DNA of 34,891 nucleotides, taken from positions 1-34,891 of the forward strand of contig JADLDB010000146.1 of NCBI GenBank assembly GCA_020846875.1. Direction: 5' to 3'. The notes under the pieces were generated by a model. It did no database searches. It saw nothing but the letters and a program-made list of their open reading frames with translations, and was not told the DNA's origin. The translations under genes were made by a program, and so were the position numbers. The first letter of the stretch is position 1, and the number at the start of each line of letters is the position of its first letter. This DNA is from Myxococcales bacterium. Lineage in GTDB: Bacteria; Myxococcota; Myxococcia; Myxococcales; Myxococcaceae. This document shows positions 8,214-15,935 of the stretch, in pieces.

Positions 8214-8348
8214 TCAGAGCGGGTCGCGCCAGCGCAGGCCGGGAAAGCGGCCGAAGTCGGAGTCGTTGGAGTGGAGCTCGCCCTGGTGCTCGATGGCCAG
8301 CGCGGCCAGGTGCGCATCGGTGGTGAGGTGACCCGCTTGATGCCCCAT
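8214..8348 (-). pseudogene. Remnant of a VapC-type PIN-domain toxin
   Basis: Reading back from the TGA at 8214-8216 gives the C-terminal third of a PIN-domain ribonuclease: TTDAHLAALAIEH, then LHSNDSDFGRFPGLRWRDPL, including the third and fourth acidic positions of the active site. Upstream of the ATG at 8346-8348 the frame loses any PIN character, so the first two acidic residues and most of the fold are missing. No VapB-like antitoxin gene is next to it. It is a decayed toxin-antitoxin remnant between the SUI1 gene and a convergent lipoprotein gene. Confidence 0.75.
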
Positions 8349-8399
8349 GGAAGAAGCGTCAAGCTGCGTCCTGGCGGTCGCAGGAATCTCCCTTCCGCC

Positions 8400-9863
8400 C
8401 TACTGGCAGTAGCCCGTCATCGCGTTGCACGTCAGATTCGGGCCGCACGCCGCCAGCGCACCGTTTTCACAGCGCGGCCGGCACCAGCCGACGAGGGGCG
8501 GCAGCCCGGTGTTGCCCGAGGCGCAGACGTAGCCCGGCCGGCAGGTGTCTTGCCCCTGGCCCACGCCGAAGCAGAAGGCCTTGCAGGTGGACAGGGTGAC
8601 GCCGAAGACGTCCTCGGTGACGCAGACGCCGGTGGTGCAGGGGTTGTTGGGGCCGCACGTGGCCGTGCAGTACCCGCCGGGGTAGCCCGTCTGCATGGAC
8701 GGGGGAATGCACAGCTGGTTCTGCGGAGGCTGGCACTGTTGATCGCTCGCGCAGGGCGAGCCCGCTTGCACGTTCATCACGCCACCACCGCCGCCGAAAC
8801 CGCCGCCGGCCCCTCCTCCGAAGCCGCCGTCGAAGACGGGGAGACACAAGCCCGACTGGCAGACGGTGCCGCCGCCGCAGCCGAAGCACTGTTGCCCGAA
8901 GACGCCGCACGCCATGTTGCTGGTGCCCGGCTGGCACGTGCCATTCCAGCAGCACCCCATGCACGTCTGTGGGCCACAGCCCTGGCACTGCCCGTTGACG
9001 CACTGCGAGCCGCGGGGACACGGGAAGCACTGCTGGCCGCTGGTGCCGCACTGGCTGGAGGTGGGCATGACGCACTGGCCGTTGGCGCAGCAGCCAAAGG
9101 GGCACGTCATCGCGTCGCAGGCGGAGGCGCACGCCCCGTTGATGCACGAGAGCCCGGGCGGACAGGTGCTGCAGGTGGAGCCGAGGCGGCCGCAGTTGAG
9201 GGCGCTCTGGTTCTGCGGAGGCAGGCAGAGGTTGGACGGGAGGCAGCAGCCGGGACACGTCGAGGGGCCACACGCGCCGGGTACGCACCGGCCAAAGGCG
9301 CACGTCTCACCCGCCGCGCACCTCGTACACGCGAGGCCCCCAGCGCCGCACTGGACGGGCGAGGTGCCCGGCTGACACTGGCCCATCGCGTCCCAGCAGC
9401 CTTGACACGTGCCGCCGCCGCCGCCGATGCCGCCGCCCGGCCCGCCGCCCATGACGCCGCCGCCGATGCCGCCGCCAGCTCCACCTCCGATGAGGCCACC
9501 GCCGCCGACGCCGCCGCCGGGTCCACCTCCGATGAGGCCACCGCCGCCGACGCCGCCGCCGGGTCCACCTCCGATGAGGCCACCGCCGCCGACGCCGCCG
9601 CCGGGTCCACCTCCGATGAGGCCACCGCCGCCGACGCCGCCGCCGCCACCCGTCGCGCCCCCGCCACCGCCGACACCCCCTCCTCGGCCGCCGCCCGTGA
9701 CGCCGCCCCCGCCGCCCCCGGGAGGGAAGCACTGGCGGTCGACGCACCGCCACCCGCTGCCGCAGTCCTGATCCTTCTCGCACTGGACTTCCACCACCGG
9801 GTTCCAGCACGCGGCCGCCAGCGCGCCCAGGGCTCCCGCTGCCAGCCAGAGACGGAAGTTCAT
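8400..9863 (-). CDS. Cys-rich lipoprotein with glycine-repeat linker
   Basis: 487 residues, start ATG with GAGG nine bases upstream. A signal peptide ends in the lipobox LAAAC (Cys about 19), so it is a secreted lipoprotein. A short Cys module (CEKDQDCGSGWRCVDRQCFPP) is followed by about 100 residues of almost pure glycine with Val/Leu/Ile, including four copies of a 14-residue unit (GGGLIGGGPGGGVG). Then come about four Cys-rich repeats of the kind CxGCC..G.C..GTS...CG..GQxCxxC..G..C..G.C, a second Gly-rich spacer, and two larger Cys modules (SPCASDQQCQ, DTCRPGYVC). All Cys probably form disulfides at the cell surface. This style is common in myxobacteria; its ligand is unknown. It is convergent with the PIN remnant and SUI1 gene. 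Confidence 0.85.
   Translation of the reverse strand: MNFRLWLAAGALGALAAACWNPVVEVQCEKDQDCGSGWRCVDRQCFPPGGGGGGVTGGGRGGGVGGGGGATGGGGGVGGGGLIGGGPGGGVGGGGLIGGGPGGGVGGGGLIGGGPGGGVGGGGLIGGGAGGGIGGGVMGGGPGGGIGGGGGTCQGCWDAMGQCQPGTSPVQCGAGGLACTRCAAGETCAFGRCVPGACGPSTCPGCCLPSNLCLPPQNQSALNCGRLGSTCSTCPPGLSCINGACASACDAMTCPFGCCANGQCVMPTSSQCGTSGQQCFPCPRGSQCVNGQCQGCGPQTCMGCCWNGTCQPGTSNMACGVFGQQCFGCGGGTVCQSGLCLPVFDGGFGGGAGGGFGGGGGVMNVQAGSPCASDQQCQPPQNQLCIPPSMQTGYPGGYCTATCGPNNPCTTGVCVTEDVFGVTLSTCKAFCFGVGQGQDTCRPGYVCASGNTGLPPLVGWCRPRCENGALAACGPNLTCNAMTGYCQ
9489..9645. repeat. 42-bp tandem repeat, 3.7 copies, inside a lipoprotein gene
   Basis: Copies begin with GATGAGGCCACCGCC at 9489, 9531, 9573 and 9615. The first three are identical over 42 bases and the fourth matches for about 31. 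The period is a multiple of three and encodes the 14-residue glycine unit of the lipoprotein linker, so copy-number change would alter linker length without breaking the frame. Confidence 0.95.
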
Positions 9864-9939
9864 GTGTGGTCCTCGGGGGCCTGCGCACCGGCCTGGGGCC
9901 TGTCGATCAACCCGCGGCGACGGGAAAAGCGCAAGTCAC

Positions 9940-11244
9940 TCACTCCAGGCGCTCCAGGATGAGGGGCCGCGCCGCCGGGGCCGCGTCGCCGATGCGCCAG
10001 GCCTTCGTCACCCGCGCCTTCACCTCGTCCAGCCGGGAGGCGTCGTTGTAGTGCACCGTCACCAGCGCCTCGCCGGCCTGCACCCGGGCGCCCATCTTCT
10101 TCTCCAGCACGAAGCCCACCGCGGGGTCGATGGCGTCCGTCGTCTTCGCCCGGCCCGCACCCAGGGCCATGGCCGCCAGGCCCACCGCCTCGCTGTCGAT
10201 GCCGGTGACGAAGCCCGCGCGGGGCGCCGGCACGGTGGTGGTGTGCCTGGCCCGGGGCAGCTTCGAGAGCTCTCGAATGGCGGAAGGGTCTCCCCCCTGC
10301 GCCTTGACGATGTCGCACAGCTTCGCCTCCGCGGACCCGTCGGCGATCACCTTCGCCAACTGTACGCGCGCCTCGGCCGGCGTCTTCGCCTTGCCGCCCT
10401 GGACGAGCATCTCGGCGGTGAGCGCCAGCGTCACCTCGGTGTAGTCGGCGCTCGCCTTGCCGCGGAGCATCTCCACCGCCTCGATGACCTCCAGCGCGTT
10501 GCCCACGGTGTTGCCCAGCGGTTGATCCATGTCGGTCAGCACCGCCACCACCTTCTTGTTCATCTCCCGGCCGATGCCGATCATCGTGCGGCCCAGGGTG
10601 CGGGCGTCCTCCACCGTCTTCATGAAGGCGCCGCTGCCCACCTTCACGTCCAGCACCAGCGCGTCGATGCCCTCGGCCAGCTTCTTGGACATGATGGACG
10701 AGGCGATCAGCGGAATGCAGTCCACCGTCGCGGTCACGTCGCGCAGCGCGTACAGCTTCTTGTCCGCAGGGGCGAGGGTGGCCGTCTGGCCGATGAGGCA
10801 CGCGCCCACGTCCTTCACCAGCCGCCGGTAGGTGGGCACGTCGAGGTCCACGCGGAAGCCGGGGATGGACTCCAGCTTGTCCAGCGTGCCGCCGGTGTGG
10901 CCCAGGCCGCGCCCGGAAATCATCGGCACCGGCACCCCGCACGCCGCCGCCAGGGGCGCGAGGGACAGCGACACCTTGTCTCCCACGCCGCCGGTGGAAT
11001 GCTTGTCTACCTTGAGGCCCTTCGTCTCGGAGAGATCGAGCACCTCACCGCTCTCCAGCATGGCGCGCGTCCAGGCGGCGAGCTCCACGTCGGACAGGCC
11101 GCGGAAGAAGACGGCCATGCACATCGCGGACATCTGGTAGTCGGTGACGTCGCCCTGGGTGTAGCCGTCGAGGAAGGCGCGGATGTCGGCGGGCGGCAGC
11201 GGCTGGCCGTCGCGCTTGGCCTTGATGAGCTCGTAGGGACGCAT
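9940..11244 (-). CDS. deoA: Thymidine/pyrimidine-nucleoside phosphorylase
   Basis: 434-residue phosphorylase that splits thymidine (and in the pyrimidine-nucleoside type also uridine) into base and (deoxy)ribose-1-phosphate for salvage. Phosphate- and substrate-binding motifs are complete: KVDKHSTGGVGDKVSLSLAP (K81, S83), ISGRGLGHTGGTLDKLESIPG (S110, family signature), and KVGSGAFMKT. The C-terminal domain has the usual AGFVTGIDSEAVGLAAMALGAGR. The ATG at 11244 has GAGGGGG just upstream; an ATG 48 codons earlier lies in non-homologous sequence. Length and motifs do not tell DeoA from Pdp securely. The nucleoside-type ABC importer at 17.9-21.4 kb is a plausible partner. Confidence 0.94.
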   Translation of the reverse strand: MRPYELIKAKRDGQPLPPADIRAFLDGYTQGDVTDYQMSAMCMAVFFRGLSDVELAAWTRAMLESGEVLDLSETKGLKVDKHSTGGVGDKVSLSLAPLAAACGVPVPMISGRGLGHTGGTLDKLESIPGFRVDLDVPTYRRLVKDVGACLIGQTATLAPADKKLYALRDVTATVDCIPLIASSIMSKKLAEGIDALVLDVKVGSGAFMKTVEDARTLGRTMIGIGREMNKKVVAVLTDMDQPLGNTVGNALEVIEAVEMLRGKASADYTEVTLALTAEMLVQGGKAKTPAEARVQLAKVIADGSAEAKLCDIVKAQGGDPSAIRELSKLPRARHTTTVPAPRAGFVTGIDSEAVGLAAMALGAGRAKTTDAIDPAVGFVLEKKMGARVQAGEALVTVHYNDASRLDEVKARVTKAWRIGDAAPAARPLILERLE

Positions 11245-11408
11245 CGCCCCCTCACGGTACGGGCCGCGAGGGCGGTCCGCCACTTCTTGAGCCGCGCAAG
11301 AGGCGCCCACCTGGACTGATGACCGGCAGAAGGGCCCCTGCAGCTTCCGCGTCTGCCGAAGGTGGCGTGACGAGGCCATGACAGCCACCGCCGCATGGTG
11401 TTGCCTGC

Positions 11409-12050
11409 ATGACGACCGCCGTGAATGAACTCGAGAAGCCGCGCCTGCGAGGCGTGTCGCACCTGGTGTCCTTCTTCGTCGCGCTGGCCGCCGGGGCGGT
11501 GTTGATCGCCCTCGTCCCCGCCCAGGTCCGCGCGGGGTTGGCCATCTACACCGCCAGCCTGTGCACGATGTTCGGGGTGAGCGCGGCGTACCACCGCCCC
11601 ACCTGGAGCCCCGGCGCCCGCCGGTGGATGCGCCGCCTCGACCACGCCGCCATCTTCGTGCTCATCGCCGGCACCGGGACGCCCTTCGCGCTGCTGCTGC
11701 CCGAGAGGGACGGGAAGAAGATGCTGGCGCTGCTGTGGATCGGCGCCGCGGTGGGCGTGGTGCGCGCGGTGGTGTGGATTGGCGCGCCGAAGGTGCTGGT
11801 GGCGCTGCTCGCGCTGGCCATGGCCTGGGCCTCGGTGCCCTTCTTCTCCACCCTGGTGGCGCACCTGGGCGCGGGCACCTTCGGGTGGATCGCCGCGGGA
11901 GGCGTCCTCTACACCCTGGGCGCGCTGGCCTACGCGACGAAGCGGCCCAACCCCTGGCCCCGCACCTTCGGCTACCACGAGGTCTTCCACGCGCTGGTGG
12001 TGGCGGGGGCCGTCTGTCACTTCGTGGCGGTGACACGCGCGGTGGCGTGA
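11409..12050 (+). CDS. Hemolysin III / TrhA family membrane protein
   Basis: 213-residue protein with about seven membrane helices, a member of the bacterial Hly-III (TrhA) branch of the PAQR superfamily. The zinc-binding His pattern is visible: SAAYHRP after the second helix, LDHAAIFVLIAGTGTPF in the third, and GYHEVFHALVVAGAVCHFVAV in the last. Despite the name, members act in membrane-fluidity or lipid homeostasis, and hemolysis is doubtful. It is divergent from deoA with 164 bases between. The SD is weak. The AI-2E-type transporter gene follows 71 bases later on the same strand. Confidence 0.9.
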   Translation: MTTAVNELEKPRLRGVSHLVSFFVALAAGAVLIALVPAQVRAGLAIYTASLCTMFGVSAAYHRPTWSPGARRWMRRLDHAAIFVLIAGTGTPFALLLPERDGKKMLALLWIGAAVGVVRAVVWIGAPKVLVALLALAMAWASVPFFSTLVAHLGAGTFGWIAAGGVLYTLGALAYATKRPNPWPRTFGYHEVFHALVVAGAVCHFVAVTRAVA

Positions 12051-12121
12051 GCAATTCCCGGGGGGCGCGCCGGCCGCGCCGTGCTAATCGTGGCGGCGAA
12101 GCCTGCGTGAAAGGAGCCTCC

Positions 12122-13261
12122 GTGGCAGCCGACTCTTCTGCCGTCCCCTCCCCCGATGAAGGCAGAGACCGGAAGCGAATGGACTTCCTCATCCGCCTGG
12201 CGGCCGTGGCGGGCCTCGTCATCCTCTGCGCGCGGCTGGTGCTGCCCTTCATCGAGCCGATCGCCTGGGGCATCGTGCTGGCGGCGGGGTTGAGCCCCGT
12301 CTACGAGAAGCTGGTGCTGCGCCTCAAGGGGCGGCGGAAGACGGCGTCGGCGCTGGTGGCGGTGGCGCTGCTCGCCGTCATCACCGTCCCCGTGCTGCTG
12401 CTGGGCGACTCGCTGGTGGAAGGCGTGCAGGACCTGGCAAAGGGGCTGCGCGAGGGCACGCTGACGATTCCTCCGCCCTCGGAGAAGGTGAGGGGCCTGC
12501 CCCTCATCGGCGCGAAGGTGGCCGGGCTGTGGCAGCTGGCGTCCGACAACCTGACCGCCTTCCTCGAGGCCGAGGCGGTGCACTTGAAGGACCTGGGCAC
12601 GAAGGCCCTGGGGCTGGTGACGGGCGCGGCGCTGGCGCTGGCGCAGTTCGTCCTGTCCGTCATCATCTCGGTGGTGCTGCTGACGAAGGCCGAGCCGGCC
12701 GCGAAGCTGGCGCACGCGGTCGCCAACCGGCTGGCGGGCGGCGGCGGCAACGAGCTGGTGGCGCTGGCGGCTCAGACGGTCCGCAGCGTGGCGGTGGGCG
12801 TGCTGGGCGTGGCGGTGCTGCAGGCGCTGCTGGCGGGCACGGGCCTGCTGGTGGCCGGAGTCCCCGCGGCGGGCCTGCTGTCGATGGTGGTGCTGGTGCT
12901 GTGCGTGGTGCAGCTGGGGCCCGGCCTGGTGCTGTTCCCGGTGGCCATCTGGCTGTTCAGCACGGGGGACACGGTGCGCGCCTCGCTGTTCCTGGTGTGG
13001 GCCATCATCCTGATGCCGCTGGACAACATCTTGAAGCCCATCCTCCTGGGGCGCGGGGTGAAGTCGCCGATGTTGATCGTCTTCCTGGGCTCGCTGGGCG
13101 GCTTCCTGCGCAGCGGTATCATCGGGCTGTTCACCGGCGCGGTGGTGCTGGTGCTGGGCTACGAGCTGTTCCAGGCGTGGCTGCGGCAGCGCGCGGCGGC
13201 CGCCAGCGGAGGAGGCCAGGCACCTCCCACGGCAGACGCCGCGCCTGCCCCGGTGAGCTGA
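12122..13261 (+). CDS. AI-2E family transporter (PerM/YdiK-like)
   Basis: 379-residue inner-membrane protein of the AI-2 exporter superfamily. Helices occupy about residues 20-85, a soluble, charged stretch follows (about 100-160), and the second half carries at least five helices. The family C-terminal signature is present: LVLWAIILMPLDNILKPILLGRG-like sequence around 13000-13060, then SLGGFLRSGIIGLFTGAVVL. The start is GTG at 12122 with AAGGAG at 12111-12116, an ideal SD. The open frame continues upstream but overlaps the Hly-III gene in another frame. Substrate is unknown; proven members export AI-2 or are Na+/H+ antiporters. The tail is Ala/Pro-rich. Confidence 0.9.
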   Translation: MAADSSAVPSPDEGRDRKRMDFLIRLAAVAGLVILCARLVLPFIEPIAWGIVLAAGLSPVYEKLVLRLKGRRKTASALVAVALLAVITVPVLLLGDSLVEGVQDLAKGLREGTLTIPPPSEKVRGLPLIGAKVAGLWQLASDNLTAFLEAEAVHLKDLGTKALGLVTGAALALAQFVLSVIISVVLLTKAEPAAKLAHAVANRLAGGGGNELVALAAQTVRSVAVGVLGVAVLQALLAGTGLLVAGVPAAGLLSMVVLVLCVVQLGPGLVLFPVAIWLFSTGDTVRASLFLVWAIILMPLDNILKPILLGRGVKSPMLIVFLGSLGGFLRSGIIGLFTGAVVLVLGYELFQAWLRQRAAAASGGGQAPPTADAAPAPVS

Positions 13262-13298
13262 CGCGGCGCCACCGGGAGTGACTCGCCCTGCCCGCCGG

Positions 13299-13481
13299 GA
13301 GACGACAGCCGGCGGCCGACTCCAACAGCCTCAGCACCTCGTCGAACCTCGAACGGAGGTCGACGAGCACATGGTCGGCATCCAGGCTGCGTCGATGTTC
13401 CGCGCGCAGTGCCGCCGCGGTTCCTCCGCTTCCAGCCCGGGCGCTTCGGGGGCGCGAGCAGAGCTCGTTGGCCAGCACCAC
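13299..13481 (-). pseudogene. Possible decayed gene fragment
   Basis: The 237 bases between the transporter stop and the phosphoglycerol transferase stop hold no intact gene. One minus-strand frame gives a protein-like stretch (AEHRRSLDADHVLVDL, then RSRFDEVLRLLESAAG) with normal codon use, but no good start, no SD, and an end that runs into the transporter gene. It may be what remains of a small cytoplasmic protein gene. I cannot name the family. Confidence 0.25.
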
Positions 13482-13498
13482 GCCAGCCCAGGGCGGCC

Positions 13499-15295
13499 TC
13501 AGCCCTCTTCGCGCTGAACGAGCTCGTCACCGAAGAGCTGGTCGTACTCCAGCGTCCACCACGCCTCCTCGAGCGCCCGGAGCGACGCGGGCGGCTCGTC
13601 CGAGAAGACCCCCTCGGCGTCCGACACCAGCCCCGGCACCATCACCGGCAGCGCGCGGCGCACGTCGCCCAGGAAGTCCGTGTACCGGGAGCCGGGCGTG
13701 CCCGTCAGCTCGAGCAGCACCGGCCCCAGGAACGACGCGCTCAGCCCCCCCAGCGGCCGCGGCGCCGTGCGGGTGTTGGTCCAGATCAGCAGCGGCACCT
13801 GGTGGAGGAACTCGAGCTGCCGAAGGTCGGGCCGCTCCAGCGAAGAGATCACCCCCGTCTGCTCAAACACCCGAGGCAGGCTGGGCAGGTGGTCGCCGAA
13901 GAAGACGATGAACACCGGGCTGTTCACCTTCGAGAAGTAGCTGACCAGCGCGCCCAGCTCGCGGTCGGCGTGGTTGGCCGCCTCCAGGTAGGCCTCGAGC
14001 TGTTGCCGCGCCTCGTCGTCGAGCTCGCTCTCGAAGCGGACCGTCTGCTGCTGGTAGCGACCCGCCTCGTACGGCCCGTGCGCCTCCATGCTGACCCCGA
14101 AGAGGAACAGCGGCCCGCGGCGCGCCTCGAACTGCGCGATGATCTGCGCGGTGAGCATCGCGTCCGACGGCCAGGGCCCGTCGAGGACCGCCGCGGGCAT
14201 GTCCTCGAGGCCCACGAAGCGGTGAAAGCCGAGGTGCTGGTAGACGCGCTCCCGCTCCCAGAACCAACGATGGAAGGTGTGCACCGCCACCGTCTCGTAC
14301 CCCTGCGCCGCGTAGAGCTTCGCCAGCGAAGGGTGCGCGCGGTGCAGGTACTGCTGGTAGGGCACCGAGCCGGCCGGCAGGAACCGCATCGAGTGGCCAG
14401 TCAGCACCTCGAACTCGGTGTTGGCCGTGCCCCCTCCGAAGACCGGCGGGAAGAGCGTTCCCGACAGCTGCTCCCGCTGCAGCCGGTGCAGGGTAGGGAG
14501 CGGATCGTCGAGGAACCGCACCCGGGGCAGCCGCAAAGGATCGAACAGCGACTCGCTCATCACCAGGAGCACGGTGGGGCGCTCCCCGGTGAGCCGGGCG
14601 ACGGCGGGGCGGCGGGCCCCCAGCGCGGCGCTCACCGACCTCGAGTCGTAGCCGACCGGCGCCTGCACCAGCGCGCTGTTGGCGTTGAGCGCCAGGCCCA
14701 GCAGCAGCCCGTTGGCGCGGTAGTTGTCCACCTGCTGCCAGAAGATGTTGCGGATGCCGATGGGCACGACAGCCCGGTCGACCCGCGGGAAGAGCGCCCA
14801 GCAGCTCGACACCACCACGGCGCCCAGCGCCACGCGCGCGCCCCAGCCCAGCGTCGGCGAGGCCCGGCGGGCGACGACGGCGAGCGTGGCCAGCCCCGCC
14901 GCGCCCAGGCCCAGCCACCCCCAGGCGCTGCCCGTCAGCCTGGGCAGCAACGCCAGCGCCTCGCGGTACTGGAGCACCACGTCCCAGGGGAACAGCGGCT
15001 TGCCGAGAATCGACACCTTCATTGCGTGCGCCGCGCCCACCAGCGCGAGGAGCCCCACCGAGGCCAGCAGCGAGACGACGGCGCGGCCGGTCAGCGCGAG
15101 CAGGCACCACCCCAGCAGCACCGCCAGCAGCGCGTTGCAGGTCGCGGCGAGGGGCGCCTGGGCCAGCCACTCGAGCGTGGCGCCTACCGTCGGCCGATTG
15201 AAGCGCTCGATGACGACGCTCGAGAGGCCGGCCAGCGCGCCGACCCACGCCACGCGGGCCAACGAAGAGCGTCCGGCGGTGGCGACGTGGCGCAA
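13499..15295 (-). CDS. LtaS/MdoB-like phosphoglycerol transferase (sulfatase fold)
   Basis: 598 residues: about five N-terminal membrane helices, then a periplasmic alkaline-phosphatase/sulfatase-type domain as in LtaS and OpgB. Catalytic elements are all there: VMSESLFD (E248 metal ligand), GGGTANTEFEVLTG (T290 nucleophile), SMEAHGPY (H406-407 region) and FFGDHLP (D468, H469 metal ligands). In a Gram-negative this family transfers phosphoglycerol or phosphoethanolamine from phospholipid to periplasmic glucans or surface sugars; the acceptor is unknown. The start is uncertain: TTG at 15295 is used, and GTG at 15253 is the alternative. It lies last in the minus-strand group after the DnrO-like and radical SAM genes, 94 bases downstream. 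Confidence 0.87.
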   Translation of the reverse strand: MRHVATAGRSSLARVAWVGALAGLSSVVIERFNRPTVGATLEWLAQAPLAATCNALLAVLLGWCLLALTGRAVVSLLASVGLLALVGAAHAMKVSILGKPLFPWDVVLQYREALALLPRLTGSAWGWLGLGAAGLATLAVVARRASPTLGWGARVALGAVVVSSCWALFPRVDRAVVPIGIRNIFWQQVDNYRANGLLLGLALNANSALVQAPVGYDSRSVSAALGARRPAVARLTGERPTVLLVMSESLFDPLRLPRVRFLDDPLPTLHRLQREQLSGTLFPPVFGGGTANTEFEVLTGHSMRFLPAGSVPYQQYLHRAHPSLAKLYAAQGYETVAVHTFHRWFWERERVYQHLGFHRFVGLEDMPAAVLDGPWPSDAMLTAQIIAQFEARRGPLFLFGVSMEAHGPYEAGRYQQQTVRFESELDDEARQQLEAYLEAANHADRELGALVSYFSKVNSPVFIVFFGDHLPSLPRVFEQTGVISSLERPDLRQLEFLHQVPLLIWTNTRTAPRPLGGLSASFLGPVLLELTGTPGSRYTDFLGDVRRALPVMVPGLVSDAEGVFSDEPPASLRALEEAWWTLEYDQLFGDELVQREEG

Positions 15296-15389
15296 GGGGA
15301 CCTGGCGTGCAGGAGAAGCTCGTGAGCGCCGCAGACAAGCACACCCGCCGGTGCTCCGCTCGCCCCTGAGTTGGCCGAGCGGCGGCCGC

Positions 15390-15845
15390 TCAGTGCTTGA
15401 TGGGCTTCCAGCCCGGGTGCTCGAAGAACTTCGGGTACGCGAGCAGGGCCTCGATGGCCAGCACCACGCCCCTCTTCCGGTCCCCGTCCTTCTTCATGGC
15501 GTCCGCGCCGGCGACCAGGTCGGCCAGCACCAGGTGGAGCTGCGCGTCAGCCGCGGGCGCCAGCTTGCACTTCGAGATGACGGTGCCGATCTGCTTCTCG
15601 AGGCGTGCGGCCAGCGCCTCGTAGTCCTTCGCCTGGAACTTCCCGGCGTGGATGGGCTCGATGGCGGCCTGCACGTCGTCGCGGATGGTGGCCATCCCCT
15701 TACGGAGCTGCTCGTCCGTCTGCCACTTCTTGCTGCCGTCGAGGGTCAGCTTCGAGAGCGCGCTGCCTCCTTCGTGGTGGTGCTCGTGGTCCTGCGCATA
15801 CGCGCCCGCAGAGACGAGCGCCGCCATCAAGCAAATCATCCGCAT
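15390..15845 (-). CDS. Secreted DnrO-like protein with His-rich N-terminus
   Basis: 151 residues from the ATG at 15845 (GGAG nine bases upstream; an earlier in-frame ATG adds six residues). A signal peptide (MRMICLMAALVSAGAYAQ) precedes DHEHHHEGG, a likely metal-binding His cluster. The mature helical domain has the conserved pattern LTLDGSKKWQTDEQLRKGM, a single Cys in ISKCKLAPAADAQLHLVLADLVAGADAM, and the ending HPGWKPIKH. I recall this pattern from small periplasmic proteins labelled 'DnrO' in databases; none has a proven function that I know. There is no haem motif. It lies between the radical SAM gene (90 bases upstream) and the phosphoglycerol transferase, same strand. Confidence 0.75.
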   Translation of the reverse strand: MRMICLMAALVSAGAYAQDHEHHHEGGSALSKLTLDGSKKWQTDEQLRKGMATIRDDVQAAIEPIHAGKFQAKDYEALAARLEKQIGTVISKCKLAPAADAQLHLVLADLVAGADAMKKDGDRKRGVVLAIEALLAYPKFFEHPGWKPIKH

Positions 15846-15935
15846 GCCTGGAATCTCCGACACCGAGGTGAGGCGCTGCTTTGAGCACGCCCGCGCGTTG
15901 GTGGCACCCGCCGAATGGACGGCCCTTGTCCGGGC

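Noticed and set aside
8271-9962. Long plus-strand open frame antisense to the Cys-rich lipoprotein (563 codons)
   Set aside because: It mirrors the Gly/Cys-rich gene; translation is Ala/Arg/Pro low-complexity with no start signal, a by-product of GC-rich DNA.
15377-15391. GAGCGG/CCGCTC hairpin at the stop of the DnrO-like gene
   Set aside because: Only six pairs, three-base loop, overlaps the stop codon and has no U-tract; such stems are frequent at this GC content.
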